Shown here one piece after another: positions 9,225-17,890 of a DNA stretch of 64,000 nucleotides. The stretch spans positions 442,935 through 506,934 of the forward strand of contig KE159592.1 in the NCBI GenBank assembly GCA_000403255.2, in the 5' to 3' direction. The notes beneath the pieces are model-generated. The model saw nothing but the letters and a program-made list of their open reading frames with translations, was not told the origin of the DNA and searched no databases. Positions within the stretch are counted from its first letter, which is position 1, and each line of letters begins with the position of its first letter. This DNA is from Lachnospiraceae bacterium 3-1. GTDB taxonomy: Bacteria; Bacillota; Clostridia; Lachnospirales; Lachnospiraceae. The position numbers and the translations under genes were made by a program.

Positions 9225-11212
9225 TACATGGTCAAAAAAGATCCGATTTGATATACCAAAACCGACACAAGCCATGCAGTCACAAGCTGAAATATCAACA
9301 TTTTTAAAGTAAATTTCATAGACCCAGTTTCTTTTTTGATGGTTCCTATGGTGGCAGCACAGGGCACATACAGCAAGCAGAACACCATCATGCAGTATGC
9401 ATTCAGCGGACCAAAACCAACCTCCGCCAATTGTCCGGTAAGAGAAAGCATTCCTGCTGTAGAATTCACATTGTTAATGCCAAAAAGCACACAGAAGCTG
9501 CTGACAACCACTTCTTTTGCAGAAATGCCAGAAATCAATGCCACGCCAATCTGCCACATGCCAAGCCCTGCCGGAGCTAAAATTGGCTCCATCCAATGTC
9601 CCAGCACTGCCCCAAAGCTTCTCGAAACTTCATCCACCATTCCATGAATGCCGAAATTCAACAAAAACCATATAATAATGGAGGCAATGAAAATCGTAGT
9701 CCCTGCCTTTGTCAAATAATCCTTGATTTTTTCCCATACATAAACAGCGATCGTTCTAGCATTTGGAGTTTTATACTCTGGCAGCTCAATCAACAAGGTA
9801 TGGTGCTCCGTGTGGGTTTCCAACCGATGAATCACCAGCGCTACCACAATCGCCACCGCCATTCCCAGAAAATACATGGAAATTGCCGCAAACGCAGCAT
9901 ATTTTCCAAAAAACATTCCTGCAAACAGCACATAGATCGGAAGCCGGGCCGAGCAGGACATAAACGGAGTAATCAATATGGTCCTTCTGCGGTCAGATTC
10001 CTTTTCCAAGGCTCTGGTTGCCATAATCGCAGGCACTGTACAGCCAAATCCCAGTACCATAGGCAAAAATGCTTTTCCAGAAAGCCCCAGATATCCCATC
10101 AACCCATCCATTACATAGGCTACCCTTGCCATATAGCCGCTGTCCTCCAGCAACGCAAGGGCCAAAAATAAAATGAAAATATTGGGCAAAAACGTCAGTA
10201 TTCCCCCCACACCTGCAAGAATGCCATCTACAATCAACGATATCAACCAGGATGACACATTCATCCGCTCTAATGCATACAGCATCCCATTGGAAACAGA
10301 TGCAAGCATTGCCTCAAAACCGCCTTTTAATGCATCTCCTACAAAAAATGTCAGAAAAAATACAACTGCCATTACTCCAAAGAAAATCGGCATTCCCCAT
10401 ATGGGATGAGTTAGTATTTCATCTACCTTATCTGTAAAAGCTGCTTTTTCCGATTTATAAAATAAAGTATCTTCTATGACCGCTTCTATGTAATCATACT
10501 TCTGATTGATAATGTCCTTTTCATAACTTCTATCCAAAATTTCTGGCAAATCCAAAGCATAGAGAGAGGTAAGCTCCTCGTCCCGTTCCAATAATTTAAT
10601 GGCATACCAACGGACATTTTCTGATATTTGGTATTTTGATTCCAATTCCTGCTCCAACAGGCAGATTTTTTCTTCGATATCCTCTCGGTAAGTAACAATT
10701 TCCGGCTGATGCTTTTCCTCATAATGATGCACCACCGCATGCAGCAATACATCCAGCCCACTTCTTTTTCTGGCGGAAACAGGCACAACCGGTATACCGC
10801 CCAGCATTTCGGGCAGACGGTGCAGGTCAATCTCCATACCACGTTCCTCTACAATATCCATCATATTCAATGCCAAAATAACTGGCTTTCCCAGCTCTAA
10901 AAGCTGCATGGTTAAATACAAATTCCGTTCCAGTGCAGAAGCATCCACAATGTTTATAATCACATCCACCTCATTTTCCATGATGCACCGCCTGGAAACT
11001 TTTTCTTCTATCGAATAGGAGGTAAGGCTGTATATTCCTGGCAAATCAATCAACTTTAATCTCTGGCCTTTGTATACCGTCTCTCCTTCCATTTTTTCTA
11101 CTGTAACCCCAGGCCAGTTCGCCACCTTTAGATTCGCCCCAGTATATGCATTGAATAACGTGGTTTTTCCACAATTGGGATTCCCCACAAATCCGACTTT
11201 AATCATTTCCAT
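9224..11212 (-). CDS. feoB: Ferrous iron transporter B
   Basis: 662 residues. The N-terminal G domain carries G1 GNPNCGKT (about 10-17), G3 DLPG and G4 NMMD. It is followed by a helical GDI-like region and a polytopic membrane domain with duplicated Gate-type segments ([34 protein letters not shown]). It imports Fe2+ across the cytoplasmic membrane. The start overlaps the end of feoA by 14 bases, indicating translational coupling. The gene is under the Fur box at 11517-11531. Downstream is the iron-rich hydrogenase, separated by a palindromic element and its own promoter. Confidence 0.97.
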   Translation of the reverse strand: MEMIKVGFVGNPNCGKTTLFNAYTGANLKVANWPGVTVEKMEGETVYKGQRLKLIDLPGIYSLTSYSIEEKVSRRCIMENEVDVIINIVDASALERNLYLTMQLLELGKPVILALNMMDIVEERGMEIDLHRLPEMLGGIPVVPVSARKRSGLDVLLHAVVHHYEEKHQPEIVTYREDIEEKICLLEQELESKYQISENVRWYAIKLLERDEELTSLYALDLPEILDRSYEKDIINQKYDYIEAVIEDTLFYKSEKAAFTDKVDEILTHPIWGMPIFFGVMAVVFFLTFFVGDALKGGFEAMLASVSNGMLYALERMNVSSWLISLIVDGILAGVGGILTFLPNIFILFLALALLEDSGYMARVAYVMDGLMGYLGLSGKAFLPMVLGFGCTVPAIMATRALEKESDRRRTILITPFMSCSARLPIYVLFAGMFFGKYAAFAAISMYFLGMAVAIVVALVIHRLETHTEHHTLLIELPEYKTPNARTIAVYVWEKIKDYLTKAGTTIFIASIIIWFLLNFGIHGMVDEVSRSFGAVLGHWMEPILAPAGLGMWQIGVALISGISAKEVVVSSFCVLFGINNVNSTAGMLSLTGQLAEVGFGPLNAYCMMVFCLLYVPCAATIGTIKKETGSMKFTLKMLIFQLVTAWLVSVLVYQIGSFLTM

Positions 11213-11447
11213 GTGTTTCCTTCCCTTCTGCTGGATTTACCAAAATCCCTCCTGCGATGTCTCTTCCAATTGCCCAGCGTGTACCACGCACTTTAATGAT
11301 AATGGTGCCATTCCGCTTCCGGTTCATCAGGCGAAGCTTGGTGCCGCTGTTGATTCCTAACGCTTCCAGTCGCCGCATAATCGGTTCATCCATAGAAATA
11401 TCTGTCACAATATATGTTTCGTCAATCATTCCATCCATAATCGTCAT
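11199..11447 (-). CDS. feoA: Ferrous iron transport protein A
   Basis: 82-residue SH3-like cytosolic protein that assists FeoB. Family hallmarks are MRRLEALGI and the closing strand [13 protein letters not shown]. Stand-alone FeoA preceding FeoB is the usual arrangement. First gene after the Fur-controlled promoter. Confidence 0.94.
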   Translation of the reverse strand: MTIMDGMIDETYIVTDISMDEPIMRRLEALGINSGTKLRLMNRKRNGTIIIKVRGTRWAIGRDIAGGILVNPAEGKETHGND

Positions 11448-11503
11448 GTACTGTCCCTCGTTTCTGTCCTATCTGTAAAATAAACTATGTTACTTTCATA
11501 ACG

Positions 11504-11532
11504 ATTATACCCTAAATGATAATGATTATCAA
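11504..11532 (-). promoter_or_regulatory. feoAB promoter with Fur box
   Basis: TGATAATGATTATCA (11517-11531) is a perfect 7-1-7 Fur box. On the minus strand, TTGATA (11527-11532), a 17-base spacer and TATAAT (11504-11509) form a near-consensus sigma-A promoter, with the Fur box over the -35 and spacer. Repression by Fe2+-Fur follows from the known mechanism. Confidence 0.93.
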
Positions 11533-11661
11533 CAATGAAAAAAATTCTGCAACATATCGCACAGTAAAATAAATACTTATGCCATAAGTTGCAGAAATTT
11601 CTTAATCTTACAACAACCCCTTATATTCTTAACGTCACTATCTCTGCTGTTCTTGTCCCAC

Positions 11662-12684
11662 TTAATCGCTAATCAATCTTGTGACACAAATTGGCGTACG
11701 ATAGAATGCATTTGAGATCTTAATGCCGGTCTTTGCTGAACTTGCATGTACCACCTGGCCATTGCCGATATACATCGCTACATGATTAATTCCACTGCCA
11801 TTTCCATAAAAGAACAAATCTCCAGGCTTTGCCTCAGATGGATCTATCTTCGTCCCATATCCCGACTGGGCACTGGAAGAATGAGGCAGATAAATGCCAT
11901 ATTTCTCATAAATACGCATGGTAAATCCAGAACAATCCACACCATTGGTAAGGCTTGTACCACCCCACACATAACGGTTTCCTACAAACTGACACGCATA
12001 TTGAATCATGTCCACACGCACATCAGAGATTCCTTCTCCATAACGAATCTCTGTCATGGTCATTGCCTTGGGAAGCTGTTCTGACAACTCCACATACTCT
12101 CTTGCTACATAACATTCATCACCATCAACGTCTACTTTCAGCCATTCTCCCTGGTCTTCTAACAACTGCAGCTCTTCTCCTTCTGCTATCATCGTCCAGA
12201 TCGAACAGTCAGTGTTAGGCTCCACTCTCGCATTCAACGTCTGAGTAACAGAAGTGGCAACAATAGATTTCACTTCATCTGCTCTGTTAGCGGCATCCTG
12301 ACCTGTCAGCAAAAACTCACCTTTCACATACCCAGTGACTTTCCCAGACTGGATTTGATACCATTCTCCTTCTGTCGATAATATCTCACATCCGGCATCT
12401 ACCGGTAATTTTCCTACCAAATCATATTCCTCTCCGGCGCCTTCCCGGATATTCAAATGATTCTCTACCTGTGCTATTCCAAGATTGGTGTAGCCGCATA
12501 TGGTCGACGGAACTTGTACAATCTCTTTCTCGCCTGCTTGTAAATCCGCTGTAAGGCTCTCATTGAGCGTAACTGTAACGCCTGCCTCCACGCCTCTTGC
12601 TGCCTCTGCCGACATCTGAGCCATGCCAAAAACTACCGCTCCTGTAATACATGCCGCAACTGCCTTCCCAAACTTGTTCCTCAT
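11662..12684 (-). CDS. Secreted NlpC/P60 peptidoglycan hydrolase with two SH3b domains
   Basis: 340 residues from the ATG at 12684, which has GGGAGG 7 bases upstream; a longer open frame exists but lacks a ribosome site. Signal peptide (MRNKFGKAVAACITGAVVFG), then two bacterial SH3 domains (VENHLNIREGAGEEYDLVG...; VTQTLNARVEPNTDCS...), then an NlpC/P60 D,L-endopeptidase domain with Cys251 (NGVDCSGF), His301 (NHVAMYIG) and His313 (HASS). It would cleave stem peptides of peptidoglycan during growth or separation. Its own promoter carries a WalR-like box, as in other autolysin genes. Confidence 0.94.
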   Translation of the reverse strand: MRNKFGKAVAACITGAVVFGMAQMSAEAARGVEAGVTVTLNESLTADLQAGEKEIVQVPSTICGYTNLGIAQVENHLNIREGAGEEYDLVGKLPVDAGCEILSTEGEWYQIQSGKVTGYVKGEFLLTGQDAANRADEVKSIVATSVTQTLNARVEPNTDCSIWTMIAEGEELQLLEDQGEWLKVDVDGDECYVAREYVELSEQLPKAMTMTEIRYGEGISDVRVDMIQYACQFVGNRYVWGGTSLTNGVDCSGFTMRIYEKYGIYLPHSSSAQSGYGTKIDPSEAKPGDLFFYGNGSGINHVAMYIGNGQVVHASSAKTGIKISNAFYRTPICVTRLISD

Positions 12685-12741
12685 TTCTGACCTCCCGAAT
12701 CCCTTAACATTTTCTATTACATTTCTCCTATTTACAGGTGA

Positions 12742-12793
12742 ATTATAACAACTGAAAATTCGATTGTCAAGATTGTTGTAACATTTATGTAAT
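12742..12793 (-). promoter_or_regulatory. Promoter of the NlpC/P60 gene with WalR-like box
   Basis: Minus strand TTGACA (12765-12770), 17-base spacer, TATAAT (12742-12747): a consensus sigma-A promoter. Just upstream, the plus strand reads TGTAAC-ATTTA-TGTAAT (12777-12793), an exact fit to the WalR (YycF) pattern TGTWAH-N5-TGTWAH, in inverted orientation. WalRK controls wall hydrolases in Firmicutes. Confidence 0.7.
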
Positions 12794-12861
12794 ATTTGTA
12801 CAAATTTACAATATTTAAGGATACTTGGAATTTTGACAATATCAGTTATATACAAAATCCT

Positions 12862-14499
12862 TTACCTGGCTGCACTTTTTCCCTCAGGAGCTTTATCGAG
12901 AATGGAAAAAGCGATGTTTGTTGCATGGTCTGCCACACGCTCCAGCCCAGTAATCAAATCTGTAAAAATAATCCCAGACATTGGAGAACATTTTCCTTTC
13001 GCCATACGTTTCACATGATTCTGCTGCAATTCCCGTTCCATAAAATCAATATTTTCTTCTAACTGCAAAATATCGGGCAGATTTTTTTCATCCAAGGTTA
13101 CAAACATTTCCATTGCTTCTTCTACAATTACCACCGCTTTTTTATGCATTTCCTGTATTTCTTTTGATGCCTTCTTCGTAAACTCTAAATTTTCTTCCTT
13201 GCACTTTACCGCAAAATCCACAATGTTTTCTGCATGATCCCCGATTCTTTCAATATCACTGACCACATGGAACAAGCCGCCGATACGCTTCGCATCTACA
13301 ACAGGAAGCTGAAGCTGATTGATCTTCACCAGATAATCCGTCAATTCATGGCTTAAGAAATCAATCTGCTTTTCCGTCTCATAGACTTTTGCAATCTTCT
13401 CTTCATCCCCGTCAAAAAACGCTTCCATAGAAAGGTTTAAATTTGTAAGGGCCATGGTTCCCATTCGTTCAATTTCCTGGGTAGTCTCAACCACTGCCGT
13501 AGAAGGAGAAAAAATATTTTGTTTTCCAATATAGAGAAATTGATATTCCTTTTTCTCCACGTCTTCTCCTGGTATCATCCTTTTTGTCAATGCCACAAAC
13601 TGATTTGATACAGGAAGGAACATAATGGTCTGGAAGATTTTGAAAAAGGTATCTGCATTCGCCACGCACCGACCTACATCTGACCCTGAAATTTGTAAAA
13701 TAAAGCTTTCAAAATGCTTCATTCCAAATGCCAACAGAATGCCAATAATCACCATACCGAATACATTAAACATTACATGAATCGCCGCTGCACGCTTTGC
13801 ATCCTTCTTTGCATCCAGACTGGCCAAAACCGCTGGCGTACAGGAACCAATGTTACAGCCCAGCACCACATAAAAACAAATGGGAAGGGCCACCAAGCCC
13901 TGGCTTGCCATCAAAAGCAGAATGCTGACCGTTACAGAAGAGCTCTGTACAACGACTGTAATTAACACTCCAAGAAGAATCCCAAGAACCGGGTTATTGA
14001 GGCTTCCCAAAATATTCAGCACATTCTGGTATTCCCGCAGCCCCGACATGGCATCCTTCATCATACTGATTCCCATGAACAACGCTCCAAATCCCAGAAT
14101 TACCTCTCCAATCTTTTTTTCCATGGGACGCTTCCCAAACATCATAAGAACGGCCCCTACAAAAAGAATAAGCGGTGCAATTCCTGTCAGATTAAACGCT
14201 ACCAACTGTGATGTAATCGTAGTACCAATATTCGCTCCAAAAATAATTCCTACCGACTGTGACAGTGTCATAATTCCTGTATTTACAAAACTAACTGCCA
14301 TAACTGTAGTTGCGCCTGACGACTGAATAATGGCTGTAAACAAAGCTCCAAAAAGAACTGCAATGATTTTGTTTTTCGTCATTGCCTCTAAAATGGATCT
14401 GAGTTTTGCCCCTGCCGCTTTCTGCAGGCCCTGGCTCATAAAACTCATACCGAATAAAAACAGTCCAAGACCTCCCAGCAATGTTAATATTAATTCCAT
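12862..14499 (-). CDS. Na+/phosphate symporter with PhoU-like C-terminus
   Basis: 545 residues. The membrane part has the two inverted repeats of the family, each with a QSS motif (IIQSSGATTVMAVSFV and VVQSSSVTVSILL), followed by a cytoplasmic PhoU-like helical domain (about 340-540: ERIGDHAENIVDFA and ERVADHATNIAF). The start overlaps the end of ribF by 10 bases, which places it at the tail of the translation-factor operon. Phosphate import is the family role; some homologues export phosphate. Confidence 0.9.
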   Translation of the reverse strand: MELILTLLGGLGLFLFGMSFMSQGLQKAAGAKLRSILEAMTKNKIIAVLFGALFTAIIQSSGATTVMAVSFVNTGIMTLSQSVGIIFGANIGTTITSQLVAFNLTGIAPLILFVGAVLMMFGKRPMEKKIGEVILGFGALFMGISMMKDAMSGLREYQNVLNILGSLNNPVLGILLGVLITVVVQSSSVTVSILLLMASQGLVALPICFYVVLGCNIGSCTPAVLASLDAKKDAKRAAAIHVMFNVFGMVIIGILLAFGMKHFESFILQISGSDVGRCVANADTFFKIFQTIMFLPVSNQFVALTKRMIPGEDVEKKEYQFLYIGKQNIFSPSTAVVETTQEIERMGTMALTNLNLSMEAFFDGDEEKIAKVYETEKQIDFLSHELTDYLVKINQLQLPVVDAKRIGGLFHVVSDIERIGDHAENIVDFAVKCKEENLEFTKKASKEIQEMHKKAVVIVEEAMEMFVTLDEKNLPDILQLEENIDFMERELQQNHVKRMAKGKCSPMSGIIFTDLITGLERVADHATNIAFSILDKAPEGKSAAR

Positions 14500-15464
14500 G
14501 GTATTCTCCCTTTTCCACCAGCAAACTCATTTTGCTGGCTGGTTTCAAAATAGTCCCTTCCAAACTGGATATCCCGCTCCATCTGAGCCTTTAAGATTTC
14601 CAAATTGTTAAATTTACGTTCTTCCCGTACCTGGCTTAAAAACCTGATCTTTACTTCTTCACCATAAAAATCCTCTGATACATCAAAAAGATGGGTCTCT
14701 ACTCCAATTGGATGTTTTCCTTCAATGGTTGGCTTACAGCCCACATTGGTAATTCCCGGATATTTTTTTCCTTGGCGCTCTGTAATCGTTATATATACAC
14801 CAAACAATGGCAGGAGTTTTTCTTCTGGCGGTATTAAATTAATCGTAGGAATTCCAAGCACGGATTTACCCATCTTCTTTCCGTGAAGGACTTTGCCCTC
14901 TACAAAAAATTCATATCCCAGCAGCCTGTTTGCCCGTTCCATATTCCCAGCGGCAATTTCCTCTCTGACAAAAGTACTGCTGATATCTCTGCCCTCCTCC
15001 TGCATCTTGTCCACAACCTTTAGCTCATATCCATAGGTCTTTGCGTATGCTTCCAACATCCGGTAATCTCCCCGGCGTTTGTGGCCAAATCGAAAATCTG
15101 TCCCCACCACCATGTATTTCACATTAAGGCTGGTTACTATCTTGTCAATAAACGCTTCTGGCTCCATACACATAACTTCCTTGGTGAACGGACACTCAAT
15201 CAAATAATCGACGCCGATACTCTCAAAAAGCTTTACCTTTTCCTGATTCGTCGTAAGCACCTGGGTCTGTATATTTTGCACCTGTTCTCTGGGCGGTATG
15301 TCAAAAGTAAAAATCACTGCCCTGAGATCTTTTCTTTCTCTTTTCTTTTCTGCCATGTATTCCATTAGCAGCTCATGTCCCCGGTGAAGCCCATCGAACT
15401 TACCGAAAGACAGCACCGTAGGTTCTTTCACTGTAAAGTTGATACTCTGCTTTATGTATTCCAT
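14490..15464 (-). CDS. ribF: Bifunctional riboflavin kinase / FAD synthetase
   Basis: 324 residues. N-terminal FAD synthetase (nucleotidyltransferase) domain with SFGKFDGLHRGHELL; C-terminal flavokinase domain with GKSVLGIPTINL and TNVGCKPTI. Converts riboflavin to FMN and FAD with ATP. Usual partner of truB in Firmicutes. Flavins made here would feed RnfC/D/G and the flavoprotein at 49974-51206. Confidence 0.97.
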   Translation of the reverse strand: MEYIKQSINFTVKEPTVLSFGKFDGLHRGHELLMEYMAEKKRERKDLRAVIFTFDIPPREQVQNIQTQVLTTNQEKVKLFESIGVDYLIECPFTKEVMCMEPEAFIDKIVTSLNVKYMVVGTDFRFGHKRRGDYRMLEAYAKTYGYELKVVDKMQEEGRDISSTFVREEIAAGNMERANRLLGYEFFVEGKVLHGKKMGKSVLGIPTINLIPPEEKLLPLFGVYITITERQGKKYPGITNVGCKPTIEGKHPIGVETHLFDVSEDFYGEEVKIRFLSQVREERKFNNLEILKAQMERDIQFGRDYFETSQQNEFAGGKGRIPWN

Positions 15465-15555
15465 GTTGGGTTCCTCCTCATAGCCAGCCCCAGTTTTCTA
15501 AGCAGCCGTCCCCATTCCTCCCTCAGACAGCTCCCCATCCCCTTTCGTGATATCA

Positions 15556-16491
15556 TCACTCCATAAAAATTCGAATAGGCTTTAGTTCCTGTGGTTTCTC
15601 ATCCCATTGATAGATTCCTGCAAATGACTGATTATCATCGTAAAGGCGCAAAATTTCCTGTTCATACTCTTTGCTCCATTCTGTCAACCACTCTGGCTTT
15701 AAAGAATTGCCGTTATACAAAAATTTAGAAAACTCTGTTTTTACAGAGGAATAAGGATACTGTAAAAACACACAATCGGTCCCCTTTACCAAATCCTTAA
15801 GGTCTTCCCTCACCAGCTCTCTTTGTGAAACATTTTCTCTGACTTTGCGCACCTGTGCTTCGATTTTAGCCAGTTTGACCGCATCCTTTAACTCAAATCC
15901 TGCTGCCTTCGTACGCAGCAAGGATTCCATACATCCTCCGCAGCCCAATGTTTGCCCGATATCATGGCACAAGGTTCGGATATAGGTTCCCTTGGAACAA
16001 TGAAACTTAATCCGTACTCTAGGCAGAGCAATTTCTATGATTTGAATGGAAAACACCGTAATTTCTCTGGACTTACGTTCCACCTCAATCCCTGCCCTTG
16101 CCAAATCACAAAGCTTTTTCCCATTTACCTTTAATGCTGAATACATCGGCGGAACCTGCATTTGAACACCCTCAAACATTTTGAGGACTGTCTGTACCTG
16201 CTTTGGGGAACAGGTAACGTCTTTTTCTGACAGGACGGTTCCTGTCATATCCTGGGTATCTGTGGTTTTTCCCAACAACAATACGGCCTCATAGACCTTG
16301 TCTTTTTCCGTCAGCAATTCACAGACTTTGGTGGCTTTGCCAAGGCAAACCGGCAGTACTCCTTCCGCATCCGGATCTAAAGTCCCTGTATGCCCAATCT
16401 TTTTCTGCTTTAAAATTCCCCTGAGCTTTGCCACCACATCATGTGATGTATATCCTTTTTCCTTATATACATTGATAATTCCATTAATCAT
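15556..16491 (-). CDS. truB: tRNA pseudouridine(55) synthase
   Basis: 311 residues. HTGTLDPDAEGVLPVCLG contains the catalytic Asp; YEAVLLLGKTTDTQD and CSKGTYIRTLCHDIG are further family motifs. Isomerises U55 in the T loop of tRNAs. The start overlaps the nrnA stop (ATGA), indicating coupling. Confidence 0.97.
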   Translation of the reverse strand: MINGIINVYKEKGYTSHDVVAKLRGILKQKKIGHTGTLDPDAEGVLPVCLGKATKVCELLTEKDKVYEAVLLLGKTTDTQDMTGTVLSEKDVTCSPKQVQTVLKMFEGVQMQVPPMYSALKVNGKKLCDLARAGIEVERKSREITVFSIQIIEIALPRVRIKFHCSKGTYIRTLCHDIGQTLGCGGCMESLLRTKAAGFELKDAVKLAKIEAQVRKVRENVSQRELVREDLKDLVKGTDCVFLQYPYSSVKTEFSKFLYNGNSLKPEWLTEWSKEYEQEILRLYDDNQSFAGIYQWDEKPQELKPIRIFME

Positions 16492-17453
16492 GGCCCAGAT
16501 ACTCCTGACAACTGCTTGTCAATTTCAGTGCAAAGTTTTTCGATTACTTCCTTACTGCTTCCTTCCATTGTGGCTCCGGCTGCTCTCACATGTCCGCCGC
16601 CCTGATATTTCATAGCAATTTGTGATACATCCACCCTGCCATTGGAACGCATGCTGATTTTCCAGGTTCCATCTTCATTTTCATAAAGGAAAATGGCAGC
16701 CTCCACGCCTTTTGTAACCCGAAGCTGACTGACAATCCCATCCAAATGTTTGGGAAGGGCGTGATACCGATCCATTTCTTCCTTTGTAACTGCTGCTGCA
16801 ATGACCTTGCCTGATAAATACAGCTTACTGTTTAGCAACGCCTGGCCAAGAATTTTATTTTGGGCAAATGTCTTCGTATAGAAGGTATCATCCACAATTT
16901 TTGTGAAATCAATCCCCTTTTCCATCAAAATGCCTGCAGCGTTCATCGTCTGTGCCGATGTACAGGAATATTGGAATACACCTGTGTCATGAACCATGCC
17001 TACATAAATACACTCTGCAATTTCTTTTGTAATCTTCTCTTCTTCTAACAACTCAAAAATCAGTTCTGAGGTGGAGCTTTTCTCTGGAAAAATATAATTC
17101 TCATCTGCAAAGCTATGATTACTTACATGATGATCGATGCAGATCGTCCTTTTTGCTGTGTGAAAATATTTTACTGCTTCCCCCAAACGGCTGGTATCTC
17201 CGCAATCCTGCACAATACAAAGATCATAAATTTTATCATTTTCACAGGTATTGCGTATCCGATCCGCATACTTTAAAAATTTGAAAATGTTTGGAATCGG
17301 CTCCAAATACACATCTGCTTCTATCTGGGGAAACCAGGTAGTAATATAATTGTAAGTTGCCAGGCAGGAGCCTACGCAGTCGCCGTCTGGCCTTACATGC
17401 CCAGCAATGGCGACTGATTTTACCTGGGCTAACTGTGATGCTAAATCCTTCAT
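16488..17453 (-). CDS. nrnA: DHH-family oligoribonuclease / pAp phosphatase
   Basis: 321 residues. DHH domain: GHVRPDGDCVGS, VQDCGDTSR, CIDHHVSNHSF. DHHA1 domain: GGGHVRAAGATM. Degrades nanoRNAs and dephosphorylates pAp; metal-dependent and cytosolic. Position between rbfA and truB is the conserved Firmicutes order. Confidence 0.95.
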   Translation of the reverse strand: MKDLASQLAQVKSVAIAGHVRPDGDCVGSCLATYNYITTWFPQIEADVYLEPIPNIFKFLKYADRIRNTCENDKIYDLCIVQDCGDTSRLGEAVKYFHTAKRTICIDHHVSNHSFADENYIFPEKSSTSELIFELLEEEKITKEIAECIYVGMVHDTGVFQYSCTSAQTMNAAGILMEKGIDFTKIVDDTFYTKTFAQNKILGQALLNSKLYLSGKVIAAAVTKEEMDRYHALPKHLDGIVSQLRVTKGVEAAIFLYENEDGTWKISMRSNGRVDVSQIAMKYQGGGHVRAAGATMEGSSKEVIEKLCTEIDKQLSGVSGP

Positions 17454-17516
17454 CTATGTGTTCTCCCTATCACTGTCAAGTATCATGGCAACACCTTGTA
17501 ATCCTTGCTTTTCCAA

Positions 17517-17879
17517 TTATGATTCCTGAGGTCCGTTTACATCATCAATCAATTTTGACATATTGACCCCATATTCAATAGACTGATCCAGCACAAACCG
17601 GATCTGTGGGGTATTCCTCAAATTGATATTCTTTGCAAGTTTACTGCGGATATAGCCTTCCGCACTTTTAAGCCCTGCCAGCGTATCCGCCTGAGAATCT
17701 TCATCCCCCAATACACTGATATACGCCTTACAATTTTTCAAATCCGGCGCCACCTCCACTGCTACCACAGAGGTCATGGGATTAATCCTGGGATCTTTTA
17801 TTTCCCCCCGAATGATATTACTCAGCTCCCGTAACACCTCTCCATTGATTCTTGTATTTTTAATGCTGTTTTTTCTCAT
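17517..17879 (-). CDS. rbfA: 30S ribosome-binding factor A
   Basis: 120 residues, KH-like fold. Motifs RINGEVLRELSNIIRGEIKDPRI and APDLKNCKAYISVLG. Helps 16S rRNA 5'-end maturation and 30S assembly. Starts 12 bases after infB. Confidence 0.96.
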   Translation of the reverse strand: MRKNSIKNTRINGEVLRELSNIIRGEIKDPRINPMTSVVAVEVAPDLKNCKAYISVLGDEDSQADTLAGLKSAEGYIRSKLAKNINLRNTPQIRFVLDQSIEYGVNMSKLIDDVNGPQES

Positions 17880-17890
17880 ATTCTGCCTTT

